Positions 1 to 12,829 of a stretch of 64,000 nucleotides of DNA are shown in pieces. This DNA is from Nageia nagi (Eukaryota; Pinophyta), in the NCBI GenBank assembly GCA_050084985.1, contig JBITNC010000001.1:103540001-103604000 (forward strand), in the 5' to 3' direction. Position 1 is the stretch's first letter. Each line of letters opens with the position of its first letter. The notes beneath the pieces are model-generated. The model was given only the letters and a program-made list of their open reading frames with translations, made no database searches and was not told the origin of the DNA. The translations under genes were made by a program, and so were the position numbers.

Positions 1-447
1 AGATAAAAGCATAAATGAAAAGAAGATTGTAGTAGAAATTAAATAATGTTTGTAGTTCTAGGCATGCAGTTATGACTTTAGACTATATTATTTGCTATTT
101 TGTCAAAGATTCTTAAGGGAGGTTATTTTTTAAAGAACATAATTGTTGGAATTTTTGATATATTTTTACTTAAACTCATGTTATTTGTGCAATTTTTACT
201 TAAATTTATATACTTGTTAAAGTTATTGACATATACTTATTGGATATTACAAATACTTGTTAAAGTTATTTTTTAATTATATTAATTATTTAAATAACTA
301 ATTTCACAAGCATATCATATTGTAAAAGATACACAAGATGAGTCAAATACAATATCTTATATGCCAATCTTACATTGAAAAAATATTCATTGGAAAAAAA
401 GGAATCAACTAAAGAATATATTAAGTAGGGATGCATATGTAGAATTC
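1..447. other. AT-rich flank, no gene seen
   Basis: AT-rich sequence upstream of the CACTA transposase remnant. No terminal inverted repeat starting CACTA and no clear coding exon was found. It may hold the 5' end of that element beyond recognition. Confidence 0.4.
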
Positions 448-3400
448 ATGAAAAATCCAAATCTAATGGCTTCTATTCAATTCATGAATTCAAATAGTGA
501 AAATTATGAAAGACATTATAATGCTCATGATCAACAACAAAATGCAATGGATGATTTATTTCAATCAATCTATATAGATGAGAATGATACAAATGTAGAT
601 ATGAATGATAACCCTCATGCACATGATGATGGAATAGGAGGTGATTTAAAAAATGATAACATGTATGCTACTACCAAAATACCTTTATACAATGGAGCAT
701 CTATTTTCAAGTTGGAAGTGCCCTACTTATCATGAATATAAAGGCCAAAAATGGTTGGTCAGATACAAATGTCAATGATATTCAAGTATGTATTTATTTT
801 TATAATTTTTATAATTTTTGTAAATTTATTGAATATTTTTCTAACTTTGTTTATTATATACATAATAATTTTATGGTTTTATTTGTATTATAGGTTACTA
901 AATGAAAAATGAACTCCAAGTGACAATGTCATCCCTTATTCATGTAGAAAATCATGAAATTTTTTGAACAATGTAGGGGTACCATGTGTTTCATACCATG
1001 CTTGTGTTAATGATTGCATATTATATAGAGGATGATATGAAAAATTGAGTGTATGTACGATGTGTGGTGCAAATATATATCATCCAATAACTATAGGAAA
1101 AATATTAATTTGAAGGTTGTTCACCATATTCTAATTACCAATAGCCTCATTAGAATGTATAAATGTGATTCACTTGCATAGTATATGGATTGGCATGCAA
1201 AAAAAAGAAGTGAAGATGATGTATTACTCATTCTTGAAGATTCTAGAGCAATGAAACATATAGGAAATATGTGGCCTAATAAATTTTGGGATGAACTTAG
1301 AAGTCTTAGGTTGGGTTTAGTAATTGATGGTTTTAATCCACATTCCATAAAATCATCTAACTATTTAGTTTGGCTCGTTGTTATATTCAATTATAACATA
1401 CCTCCATGGATGTCCTTGAAAAAGGAATATTTATCGTTAACTCTTTTAGTTCCTAGACCACATCAGGTGAAAAATATGGATATATACCTTGAACCATTAA
1501 TTGATTAAGTGATGCAAATATGAAATGGAATTTAGAATATGATTACCATAAGTAGATCCATCCAACAAAGATCATTGACATTGTATGGCATACTCTATTG
1601 GACTATACATGATTATCTACATCTTAGTGTTTGTTCAAGTATGTATATAATTTTAATTACATTTACATTTATATTAAAATATTAAATTATAAATATTTAA
1701 TTTTATAAAATTATATATAGTAATTATTCTCTAATAAAAATGTATTACAGGCTTACGTACAAAAGGTTATCATGCTTGTCCATGGTGTGTAGGAAATCTC
1801 ACAATAAGATATTCAAAAGACTTGCAAAAGATGGAATACCTTGGCCACATAAAATATTTACCATTAGATCATGAGTTTTGAAATATGAAATCATAGTTTG
1901 GTCAAGTTGATCACATTAAAACTCCCAAAAATGCATCTCCTTAGAATTGGTTAAAAATGTACCAAGAAAGTGAAGAAAAATGTTGGATAAAGGCCTTTGA
2001 GGAAGGTATTGCTGAAGAACCAAAAGATGTTATTACTAAAAAAGATGACTTACCTCAAGGTAAAATTTAATAAAATACTATATCAAACATTATTTTTAAC
2101 ATGCCATTAAATAAATTATTTTATCAATTAAATGTTTACATATGCATATGTTTTCAAGTATGAATAGATTGTCCATATTTTATAATCTAGAATACTGGAA
2201 GGATTTATTAGTGATACATTTATTGGATCATATGCATATTGTAAAGAATGTTGCATCTTATTTATATTGGTATACAATAAGCAAATAATCAAAAAATATT
2301 CAATTGAGATATGAATTAAAGGGTACCAAAACAAAATGTACCTTTTGGGTAACTAAAAATTCAGATGGAACAACGAATGCACCTAATCCAGCCTCATGGC
2401 TATGACTAAATATTAAGTGAACATTATACATAATCTTGTTAGAGATATTAAAATACCAATGGGATATGCATAATATTTAATAAAAGCATTCACAATTGAT
2501 GAAAAATGATAGGATTGAAGTCTCATGATTATCACAAATTATTGAAGGTATTCTCATATTATATGCATATCAAAAACTTTTTATACATTTGTATTCATAT
2601 ATATTTTGATTAATATAAATTTTTCTACAAATTATTTTTCCACTTACAAGTTATGGATGTACAACTTTACCTACTGATCTAAGATACATAATTGGTGAAC
2701 TATCATTATTTCTAAGGTATGTCATGCTTTTTATGATACTGTTCAATGAAAATATATAGTGCATTTATTGTTGTTTTATATTTTTCAATATATTTTAAAT
2801 ACATCTGATGATATGAATTATATTTTTATAATTATATGGTTAACTTTAAACGAAATATATGTCAATGAAATCCCTATATGGAAAAGAAAAATTATGGAAA
2901 TTGTCTTTAAATTTGAAAAATAAATACCAGTTGCTTTTATGGATATAGAAGTTCATCTATTGATCCACCTAGTAGATGATATTGAAATAGTAGGTTTTAT
3001 AAGTATTAGAATCATGTTTTTTATGGAAATATTTTTGAAAGTACTTAAAGGATTTATTAGAAAAAAGTTAAGACTAGAAGGATCTATGTGTGAGGGATAG
3101 ATTGTGCAAAAGTTATTTTTTATCTAAGTGAGTTTCTATTGAAATTCATGATTTAGCTCCAACGATATAGTTACAAGCAGACAAAGATAATGATAAATTA
3201 GAAGGGGAGGTTTTAGAGACAAATGAGAGATCATATGCTCTTAATAAAGGTACTAACTACATTTTAGATAATAATAAATAATTATATAAGTACTATGTAC
3301 ATGCAATTTTGATTTAATCTAATCAATAATTACTAACATTTTCATTTTATATCTTTAAAAAAATTACAAATCATGACATGTATAAATCTATAAACCATTT

Positions 3401-4249
3401 TATCATGATGAATATAAAGTGTTGTAAAGAATGGATTAAAATGTATAAAAATAAAATAAGTACAATTCTAACACAACGTATTTTGTTTCAAAGTGAACAT
3501 CCAAGGAGTACACCTATACCTCCACATTTAAGAGATGAAAATTGGCCAATAGAGTATCCAAGATCATGGATAAAGTAAGCAATTGAAGAGAAATTAGCTG
3601 AAGTTGAAAAAAAAAAAGCATACAAAGATGCTTTAAATATAGCTAATGGATGTAATTATAAGGTAATTATTCATTAATTCTTATGTACCTAAGTTTAAAT
3701 TTTTTTATAATATAGATATTGTTAATATAGATATAATACTTGCACCAATATAACATTTACATAAAAATGTATGCAGTTGTTATCTTTTCTTGTAATGTAG
3801 GCATACAACCAACAATTCATAATTGAAAAGAAAGATAGTAATAGAATGACCTTTGATTGTGGAGTGATGGTTGATTTTGATTAAGCAAGTTGCGCAAATA
3901 CAAAAGATACAAAATTGATATAAGGAAAAATACAATATGTTGGAAAAATTCAAGAAATCATACAATTGAATTTTAGATCATTCAAATATGTAGTGTTCAA
4001 ATGTAAATGGTTCAAAGGATTTTTAAACAAAAGAACAATATTGCATGACATACCTAGTGGTTATTATGCAATCAACTCTACATGATATTTACCTCAAGAA
4101 AAAGAGCCATATGTTTTACCACAACATTGTAGTTAAATATGTTTTTTACATATGTACTAGATGAAAAGATGTTATTTGTAATTGATTATGATCTAAGAGG
4201 AAAACATGTTGTAAATCTTCTTTATGAAAATGATAACAATGGTGATTAA
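448..4249 (+). pseudogene. CACTA (En/Spm) TNP2-like transposase with DUF4216 end, decayed
   Basis: Remnant of a plant CACTA-superfamily transposase, the enzyme that cuts and moves the element. Seen in order: PLYNGAS and NGWSD near 685-770; a C-x2-C pair near 1060; MDWHAKKR, LVIDGFNPHS, IPPWMSLKKEY and MDIYLEPLID in 1185-1508; TKGYHACPWC and YLGHIKYLPLDHEF in 1750-1880; GLKSHDYHKLL near 2515; MDIEVHLLIHLVDD near 2940; and FKYVVFKCKWF, the DUF4216-like C-terminal domain, near 3985, ending at a TAA at 4247-4249. Blocks are separated by AT-rich gaps with GT...AG ends (about 786-893, 1639-1750 and 2548-2650) that look like introns. In-frame stops and frame changes show it is dead. Family assignment rests on block order and motif resemblance and is strong; exon limits are approximate. 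Confidence 0.85.
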
Positions 4250-5280
4250 AATATTACATGTAAATTTGAGTAATTAAACATTATATATATTAATCTCTTT
4301 ATTGGTTTGAGGTTGACTTGCATATGAATTTGAATTATAGTATTTTTTTGGATGTTTTTTAATTTGTAGATTACTTTCAATCAAATACATATTATATATA
4401 TTACATGTATTACATGTATATACATGCTTGTGGTCAATTTTATATTAGCATACCATGTTAGGGTTCTTTTCTTAGCCTTTCAATTGATACATCATTACTT
4501 TCTTGGGTCACCATGGGCAATAGGAAGTAGAGAGCATGGGATGGACATGAGATATTCTTCATGAATTTTATGTAACATTAACATGGTGGATCATACACAA
4601 AAATTCATAGTAGAAAATGCATCATTCAAAAGGTCAAAATAAACTTGAAAAAGTGTCAACTAAAGAATCATTTCAAGCATCAATCAAAACATGAAAAATA
4701 CATAGACCCATGCATCAAGTAATGTATCAATACAAGCATCAACATTCAAACAAAATCTAGTTTTGATGTAGACCTACAATATCTAATGTGTAAAGCATAA
4801 AATCATCAATGAGCATTGTTTTGATGCCTTCAATGATGCAAAATGACTAAAATGTAGTAGTGGAGTCTTATTCCAAAAAGAACTATCAAGCATTGGCTTT
4901 TATAAGTAACTTCTCTCTATAAATGTCTAACTTCCAAGCATACAAATTTCTTTTCTTAAAGAGTTCAATGATAATGGTGACTAAGATATTGGTTGGGAGG
5001 TGCAAAACTTGATGCAAGTCTAAAGTAGAAGTAGTGCAGATAGGGTTCCTCTTTCTTTTTGGTTATTTTTTCTATAACTATAGGATTCGAGTGAGTTTCT
5101 CATAAATTTCCTTTGGCCAATAAATACTTTAAATCTATCATTAGATTTGGATGAGAACACCTTTGAATTATTAATTTCTAACTCTTAAGATTATGTAATG
5201 TATTCGGTGTAATCAAATACTACTTTTACATATAATAGCCTTAACATAATCCATCCTAATACCCCTTCGATTACTAGAGG
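4250..5280. other. AT-rich stretch, no gene seen
   Basis: No coding frame, tandem array or structural RNA was recognised. It may include the 3' end of the CACTA element, but no terminal repeat was found. Confidence 0.4.
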
Positions 5281-5289
5281 TTATCAAAT

Positions 5290-5640
5290 CTAATAATTTT
5301 TAGGATGATCTTCAAGGGGTATTTTTATCAAGCACTTTAACCATACCCAAGGAGTTTTGTAAGGTTAGTATGAGAAAATAAATTGGAATTTATTGAATTT
5401 CCATTCATCCTCCAAAAACATTTAGTGAGTGTTTATGATTATTGTCAGGTACTCATATTTAACTCTCATCATCCATCCATCCACTTTGGGTTGATATGTG
5501 GTTTGTATGATTAGACTCATAACAGGGTAGTTCATTGATAGAAATTGATGTAGATTATGTTTAGTATAAGAGAACAATTTGAAAGGGTTATGGTATGCAT
5601 CGTAAGCTTCATAATAGAATTGATAATCCATTGAGTTAGT
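5290..5640 (-). pseudogene. Ty3/gypsy integrase fragment
   Basis: Short decayed piece of an integrase core. On the minus strand TTYQPKVDGWMMRVKYEYL corresponds to the common T-x-YHPQ-x-DGQTE-x-VN-x-x-LE block around the catalytic Glu of Ty3/gypsy integrases; the Glu itself is replaced (WMMRV). Downstream on the same strand comes a stretch resembling the W-x-x-W region. It lies on the same strand as, and downstream of, the Gag remnant at 7196-9420, so both probably come from one element whose protease and reverse transcriptase are deleted or unrecognisable. Because the match is short, other origins remain possible. Confidence 0.45.
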
Positions 5641-7190
5641 GTTTCTTGAAAAATGGTATCTTCCCTAGCCAAGAAATTTAGTAAGGAAGTCACCAAGCAC
5701 TTGTGTTCCTTGTTATTAATTTCTTTTTATATTTGCCTTATTTATGTTCATCCAGTTTATTAGTTTTCATTATTTCCTTAGTTTACTAACCATGTTTATG
5801 TTACTTCTCAACTTCCTTCTTTTACACTCTTATTATTAGCATCATAACTTGCATAAGAAGGGGGCCTTCATTATATTAATTTAAAATAGTACAATCATCC
5901 ATGAATCATTCATTAATAATTACCTTCTAGTGTTATTGGGGTTACATTTCACTTCAAAGTTTTCACATTACAATTCTGATCCATGGCACCATGAACTTGT
6001 CTCCTACAACACCATTGGTAAGAGAGTTGATAATAGACTATTAGAGTTATTGCTGAATAGGAATGAGTGTTAGAGGCAAGGGGTTGATTGGAATAAAGTC
6101 AAGTTGGGTTGAGTATAATAATCCACACCATGATATCATGATTGAAGTATCAATGAAGAGCACTAAGCTGACTGGTGATACCAAATTTGGTTATTTGTTA
6201 ACTTTTAGATTTGTTCATCACTAGAGAGTTACCCTTGTGAACCTTGTATGGGGTCATCATTAATTGGGGATTCACTTTCCATCCTATTAATATGTGTCAT
6301 TTTTTTCCATTTTTTTAGTACTTTACATACTCTCTTATCAATTTAGTTCTTATTCTAGTATTTGGATAGTTGTGTTAGTTTTGATAGTAAATCTTCTTGA
6401 TTAATAAGCTCATAGAACCATTTTAACAATGTATTTTCTTGTTATGTTAGTTATTAAGAAGATGCTTATGATTGAGTTACTTGATAACTTTATTTTTATA
6501 ACATCTAGATAATTTTTTGAGTTGTTTGGATAATATAATGGTATTGTTTAGGATTTGGATATTTTAGTTTGACATTATTTGTTATACTACTAGTTCGATG
6601 AATCCTATTTTCTTTTTCCTTAACTGGGTTGTTATACACACAAATGGTATATCTAGAGCAAATTTTCCTCTTAAGATAGTTGTCAGGTTTACCAGATTAT
6701 CTTGTAGGTTTATTTTGGCTAAGGTGGCTTTATAATTAGAAGCAAATGGTACCTATTAGGTTACTTTTACATTTGAATTATTACCATTATTAGTTTTCAA
6801 TATTTTGGCTTGTATATCCTAGAATAATTTAGGGAAAAAACAAATCTATGGTCATTCATCATTATAAAAAATTAGCATCTTAGGAATGCTTGAGAATGTT
6901 GACACTCATATTATTGATGGGAAAAATCACCATATTTAAAACATTATGGTTTTTTTCCTCCTATGCCAACTTAATATCCTCTCCAATATACATTTCCTCT
7001 ACCATGATCAATTCCTTGGTTATAATAATGATCATTAGATGCATTTTATTGTTCTCAAGGTTGTTGTTGTTGGGTGGAAGTGATAATATGTATATATGTG
7101 ACTCTAGACTCATCTACAAATGATGCCAATATTTGTTCTATGGTGTGGAATCTTGGTGTTTGGTATTTTTATGCTGCAAATGTCTATGGG
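5641..7190. other. Decayed interval between Gag and integrase remnants
   Basis: By position this should hold protease and reverse transcriptase of the minus-strand element. I could not recognise either. One open minus-strand stretch near 6620-6770 has coding-like character but no motif I can name. At about 1.55 kb it is shorter than a normal PR-RT-RH region, so a deletion is likely. Confidence 0.35.
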
Positions 7191-7195
7191 TTCCT

Positions 7196-9420
7196 TCATA
7201 AATATTCCTTGTTATCATCTAAGAAGTCCTTGCCTTGATATTGGTGAGTGCAATAGTTTTGGGATCCAAAAGTTTGACAACTTGCTTTTCCATCGATACA
7301 TTGGTTTCTAACATCAAGTACTAGGCAATATTTGGTATTGTGAACTCCTAAAGTATGATAATGTTGAAAATATTCTTGGTTGAACTTTCTAAGTATTGTA
7401 CATTCATTAGCCATATGTCTTTTCTTAGTACAAAGTTGACACTGAATTTCTCTACATTGTAGAGGCATTGTAGAATTCCTTTCCATAGATTATTTACCAA
7501 TTTGGTTTATTAATTTTGTTAGGTGGTTGTATAATTCATTGTTAATGGTATTCACTTACCATAGTTGTGATTTGATTTTTACTACCACTTGTAGTACCTC
7601 AATGTATGTTGGGTATATCTTTTTTGTATCTTGTTTGAATTTTGATATTTATCCAAATAAAACCATTTTACTTTTTGTTTCTTCATCATCAATTCTTGTA
7701 ATTATCTTTGGGTTGTTTTGAATCTCTTATCCTACTCTTGGACTATTTCCCTAGGTTCAATGATCATTTTTTGCATTTTACTTACACTCTCTAGTCCAAC
7801 TTTTAGGAAATGGTATTTGGCTTTGAAGGCTACTTTAATTTCATTCCATATCTTCATCATTTATCCTTGGGTTACTTTTTTGTTAAATTTCATAAACCAT
7901 TGAAATACCTCCTCTCATAATATAGCTATAAACTCAATGATAAATGTACCCTCATTTGTGACATATCTTCATCTCCAATCATTCTCTATAATAAATAAAT
8001 GTTCCTTTGCATCATGGGCATCTTTATGAAAAATTAATAATTTTGTAAAGTCAACCATTTGTTATGGTTGATGTGGCTATTGCTCTTGTGGTTGGATGTT
8101 ATGTTGTCTTCATCTATTTGGTATAAGCTTTGGTATTATTTATTAGTAAATTCAGTTAGAAGTCTTAGGTTGATCCCTTTGTAACTATATATCAAAATAA
8201 TTTTCACATATGACCTTGAAGATATCTTTAAATGGCAATTATGATACTTCCTCTATAATTGGAGTCAAATACTATTCTTGGGTTTTTGATTACTTAAAAG
8301 GAGTAGTAAAACCTCTTAATATTTAAAGGTTGTCTAGTGGTACAAGGGGCAAGGAGAAATTATGGGGGAATAGGTATTTGGTCTAACATGTTTTTTGATT
8401 AACTATATCTATAAGGTTCACATTGTTTTTTATTTTTAGGTTAAAGGGTACTATAGCTATTTTTGTATTTTTGAGGGTTAATTTAGTTATTTGTTATTTG
8501 GGGGCTTCTATTATTGATTCGGGTAAACCTTAATGTTTGGTTTCTAATCCATCCTCTTATGGTATTTGTTGATAATGTGAGGTAAGGAACATAAGCAAAA
8601 CTAATGTTGCTAAGTTGATAGTGATTACTCCTATTATTCTCTTAATTCTTTGAGAAGTAGCATTATTTAGTTGAGATAGTATCTCTCCTCTTCGGTATTC
8701 ATAATATTAGTGTATGGGTTCAACAATATCAACTATTTTGGGACTAGCATTGATTTCTACTAGTTCTTCTATCCTAAATATTGTTACTAGATTCTCAACA
8801 TCTCTATCAGTGATCTCATGTGGTTGGTCAACTAAGCATTGCATGATGGTATGCAATATATTATCAAATCAATTTGAAACAAGTGCTCCTTTCAAATTTT
8901 CTAGCAAGTTTAAAAATGGTCCAAATAACTTATCATTGTACTCATCTATATGTTTCTCTACTACTATGAATCCTTCTATTGTATGATCTCCTTTAGTGTT
9001 CATCATTATTTCCAATGGTGGTAGTTCAACAATAGGTATTTAATCAGTGGTGTCTTTATTTTCCATTGATTTAAGATCTATCTTATCCTTAATTTTTTTT
9101 CTTTGATATTCTTCCCACTTTCTATGTGATTATCTACCAATTCCTAAACTTTTGAAATGCCATCATATGAATCTTTTTCTAACAATGAACTTAATTCCAT
9201 AATCTTATTTATATCCATTTATAGCTTCTTCTTTTCTCTATTAATTTATCATTTATCCCATAATTTGTTGTCATATAATCTTCTTAGTGTGCTTGAGTTT
9301 GCCACTTATTTCTTCATCATTTATGTATGTTTCTCTTTTTGAAATTGTAGCTTGTCCCTCGATCATATCCTCCTTCTATAAGTTCATACCATAAATTGTA
9401 ATGTCTTTCCCTATCATCTC
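7196..9420 (-). pseudogene. Ty3/gypsy Gag with double zinc knuckle, decayed
   Basis: Capsid/nucleocapsid protein remnant reading from about 9420 down to 7196. Seen: a stop-peppered but coding-like N-terminal half at 9130-8500 (for example DRDVENLVTIFRIEELVEI); a Gag core at about 8000-7600 with MKIWNEIKVAFKAKYHFLK, which matches the hydrophobic 'W-x-x-F-x-x-x-F' part of retrotransposon Gag; then, at 7486-7300, a zinc knuckle CQLCTKKRHMANEC (C-x2-C-x4-H-x4-C) followed by a degenerate second one around HYHTLGVHNTKYC, where the first Cys pair is lost. A double knuckle is unlike the single modified knuckle of the Tat elements to the right, so this is a different gypsy lineage. The outer element's left LTR begins about 250 bp upstream of the Gag start and may have been inserted in this element's leader. 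Confidence 0.6.
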
Positions 9421-9669
9421 CTTTCCATCATACCCCTTATTACATTCATACTAATTCTTAATTAATCCTTATTCCCACCATATTTACTCCCTACCCTTGG
9501 GAACCTACCCCATACAAGTAGGAGAGAGTGTCTAGAGTAGTTCCTTGCTTAATCAAATGTCATTTACAGATATAAGAAAGATTTTTTAAAAATATTTTCC
9601 TAGGTCCCTTAAAGAATCTCTCTCTTCCTTCTTCCCATGATACCTAATCCTGATGTATGAACATGGTGG

Positions 9670-10667
9670 TGTAAGCCATCAAAAAGGACCACACACCTTG
9701 TGCTAAAACACAAATAATATGAGAAACCTAAGGACCTTTAGAGTGCTCACTTTAAAATATCTAAAATATTTATTACATATGATAAGATAATGATAATAAG
9801 ATAAAAGAGGATAGGGTTTATATATTTTTCCTTATTATGAAATACCTAAAATGCCAAATAACTTGCAAAATAAATACTAAGAGAGGTTTCTAAGTGCTAG
9901 GTCCTTAAGACCTTAGAACCAAGTAATATGTGACTAATTTGCTTGTAAACCTCCAAGCTTTGAGTTAACAAAGTACTCAAAATAACTCAATATCTACAAT
10001 GCAAGGTAACATAAAGCCTAAAATGACTTAGCTAATGATTTAAATAAACTAAACTACTCTAGCCTAAGTCTATAAGATACTATTCTAGAAATACTAAAAT
10101 GTAACCATGCATAAGTGGGTTAGCAAAATGACCAAAAAGGATACGATTACGTACTCTTAAGTGACCTATAGAACCTAAAAAAAATAATTGAAACAATGTT
10201 AGTCTCTCAAAAAATCCCAACCACATGAGTTTACCCAATATTTCTTTGTAAGATGAAGATAAGTATCATATTTTATACCTTTGAAATGGTGGGTTGATCT
10301 CAAAAATGAAAGGTACCAAGCTGCAAAGTTAGAGTACACAATTAGGAGAGGGATGAACATGAAAGAGCTATTTAATACCCCTTTTTTAATGATTGAAAGG
10401 TCCTTTCAATTTTTAAATTAACCTTTTAATAATGATAGTGACTAGTCAGTTGGTCAGTTAGGGTTTATCCTAACTGGTCTCCTAGTTGATAGGCTATTTA
10501 GGGCTAAGGTTAACTAAGTGGTGACAATGGGCTAAGTTACAAAAATTGATTGCATGAATGCTATCAAACTAGGATGAAGGGATGATAGGATCATGGTAAG
10601 TTAGAAGATGAAATAAATTACCATGGTCACCTAAGCTAGGTGAATGGATAATTTTTGGGTATTTACA
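9670..10667 (-). repeat. Left (3') LTR of the outer element
   Basis: A 998-bp sequence with TG...CA ends (TGTAAGCC ... ATTTACA). It aligns along almost its full length with 48211-49147, for example the shared stretches GATAAAAGAGGATAGGGTTT and CCTAAAATGA-TTAGCTAATG. By eye roughly one base in six differs, so the insertion is old. The right end is set by the CA followed at once by a CCCCCTTTT polypyrimidine run, the complement of a polypurine tract. Confidence 0.75.
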
Positions 10668-10681
10668 AATTCCCCCTTTTG
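10668..10681 (-). promoter_or_regulatory. Polypurine tract of the outer element
   Basis: On the minus strand this reads AAAAGGGGGAATT directly before the LTR start TGTAAATACCC. Such a tract primes plus-strand DNA synthesis during reverse transcription. Its place fixes the element's orientation as minus. Confidence 0.65.
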
Positions 10682-11146
10682 TGTTAGTTTTTGTGAGATG
10701 CATAATGAAATTTTAGAAGATGTGAAATATGATACAAAAATAGGTGAGGTGTGTGAGATATGATGCTAATAATGATAGGATATATAGCTTGGGTCAATGG
10801 TACATATAGCTATAACACCTCATAGTTCCAAAAGTATCATACTGTAACTAGTCTACATCTCAACATAATGAACTATGATACATAGGATATTATTGTGTTG
10901 AGGAGTACCTATGGCTATAACAGCTTATGGTGCTAACATTATTATGCCATAACCAATCACTAATTGATAAGGAAAGATGTGATAATGATGTAGTCACACC
11001 AACAAAGTGATTAAAAGTAAATGATCATAAAATAAAATTGAGAAAGCATATTGTACAATGATGCAACATAATCATATTATAAACAATGTAATCACATCAA
11101 GAAACTACATAACAAAAGAAAATGAACTCTACTTTTCCCTAGAAGC
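10682..11146. other. Outer element 3' region, non-coding
   Basis: No gene seen. Two imperfect copies of a motif around GCTATAACA-C-T (near 10811 and 10913) give weak internal repetition. Confidence 0.4.
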
Positions 11147-11334
11147 TAAAGGATGGAATGAGTTTACTTTACCCCAACAGTTGGAGGGTAAAATGATTCT
11201 ACTTTACCTCAATAGTTGAAGGCTAAAATGATTCTGCTTTGCCATAGTAGTTGAAGGGTAAAATGATTCTTATTTGATTGAGTATTTGAAGGGTAAAAGG
11301 ATTTTTATTTACCCTAATAGTCGAAGTGTAAAAA
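11147..11334. repeat. 35-36 bp minisatellite, five units
   Basis: Five imperfect copies of a unit that runs GGTAAAATGATTCTACTTTA then CCTCAATAGTTGAAG. Each copy contains TTTACC and, after a short spacer, GGGTAAA, so every unit can form a small hairpin. It lies in the 3' non-coding part of the outer element. Later copies are more diverged. Confidence 0.75.
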
Positions 11335-12829
11335 GAGATAGCAACATAGTCATGTTGAATGATCAAGTGTAGGCTCATAGACATACGAAGTATTCTATCA
11401 CATTGCATAGGCATGTGATGCCTAAATAAAATACCATGCTTAGTCATAAATGATAGATATGCTGAAATGATCTAAGACTACAAGTGAAAATGCAAGATAA
11501 AAATACTAATGTTGTGAAAATTTGATCACACCTATGGGGGAGCCTAACAGAAAGAAAATAATTAGGATCATGAAAAAGATAGGTAATTACATCCCACTCA
11601 AGCAAGAAGATGGAATGAGGTCTAAAGAAGAGCCACAACCATATTATCGATCAATGAGTGAGAAAGGGTGAGGGGATTGATGGGAAATGTGGGAAAAAAA
11701 GAAATTCATACCTAACTAGTCTTCTGTAGATTGGATAGGACTAACTGATGGGTTATATAAGAAGACTGGCTAGTATGATCAGCTAGATGGGTCAATTGAT
11801 TAGGTACCTAATCAGTGGGTTAGGTGGAAGTGTGATAGGTTTAAAATAAAAAATTAAGGCTTATTTTTTCATTTGCACACCTAGAATTTTGAGATTCAAC
11901 ATCTATCTAAGGAGAGATTTTATCTTATTCATGAGCTTGAGAGTAACTAGAGTTGACTCATGGGATGGTAGCTATAGTAGGAGCTAGGTAGGATCTACTA
12001 TGTAGCTCACCCAGAGGAGGTAATGACCTCCAACACAAGCAAGTATGTAGCTATAAAACTCAACTATTTTTTTATTTTGAAAGTGTAGTTAAGTAGCTCA
12101 CATATATTTTAGCAATGAAAATGAACTTTATTTTGGTTTTTAATGGTTAAATTTAACTAAAAATTGATAAAACTATAGATAAAATACTAGTCAAAATCAT
12201 CACAAACTAGTTTAAAAGACTTATAGCAAATTAGATTTTAATTTTTGGCTTAGATTTAACATATTTTACAAATTTAGCTTTTTGAGGTTGCGGGTTCATT
12301 CAACCCTAGTTCAACTCTACTAGCTTATGGGGTACAAATTGGTCCTGATTTAGGGACTGATGGGTACCCCATCAGTTAGATCCCAATTTTCAAGGCTTAC
12401 AACTAGTCAACTAGTTAGTCGATCATTGAATCGGTCTGCCAATCAATCTACAAGGAATCGATTAGAAAATCCTAACCAACCTATTACAAACTGATTAGGA
12501 AATTCTAGACAAAATAGATAAAATTTGACATTGAAATGATGAAAGATAATAAAAACACAAAATTAGACTCTAGATATCACACACTTGAGATGAAACATGA
12601 TAGGATGACATATAGTAGGGTACAAAATAAAGACTAACATAAATTCAAGAGGAATAATTCAACAAAAGAAAGACATATTGATTATGATGAAAAAGATTGA
12701 CATGGTATTTGTGTAAATAGGTTCCAAGTAAATATGTGGTACAAGTTTAGGCCTATCATGAGGGATGTGCATAGTGCATTGGATGAGGATGACTAGGTGT
12801 GGCTAGAGCTAACATGCACTACATGAATA
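11335..12829. other. Outer element 3' region, non-coding
   Basis: No gene seen. Short, partly palindromic words of the type CTAGTCAACTAGTTAGTC recur near 11740-11820 and 12350-12490 and also in the LTR near 10440-10500. This suggests local duplication of one motif. Confidence 0.4.

Noticed and set aside
8714-8986. 90-codon plus-strand Ser/Thr/Ile-rich frame
   Set aside because: Complement of the Gag N-terminal half on the minus strand, which continues on both sides in a coding-like way.
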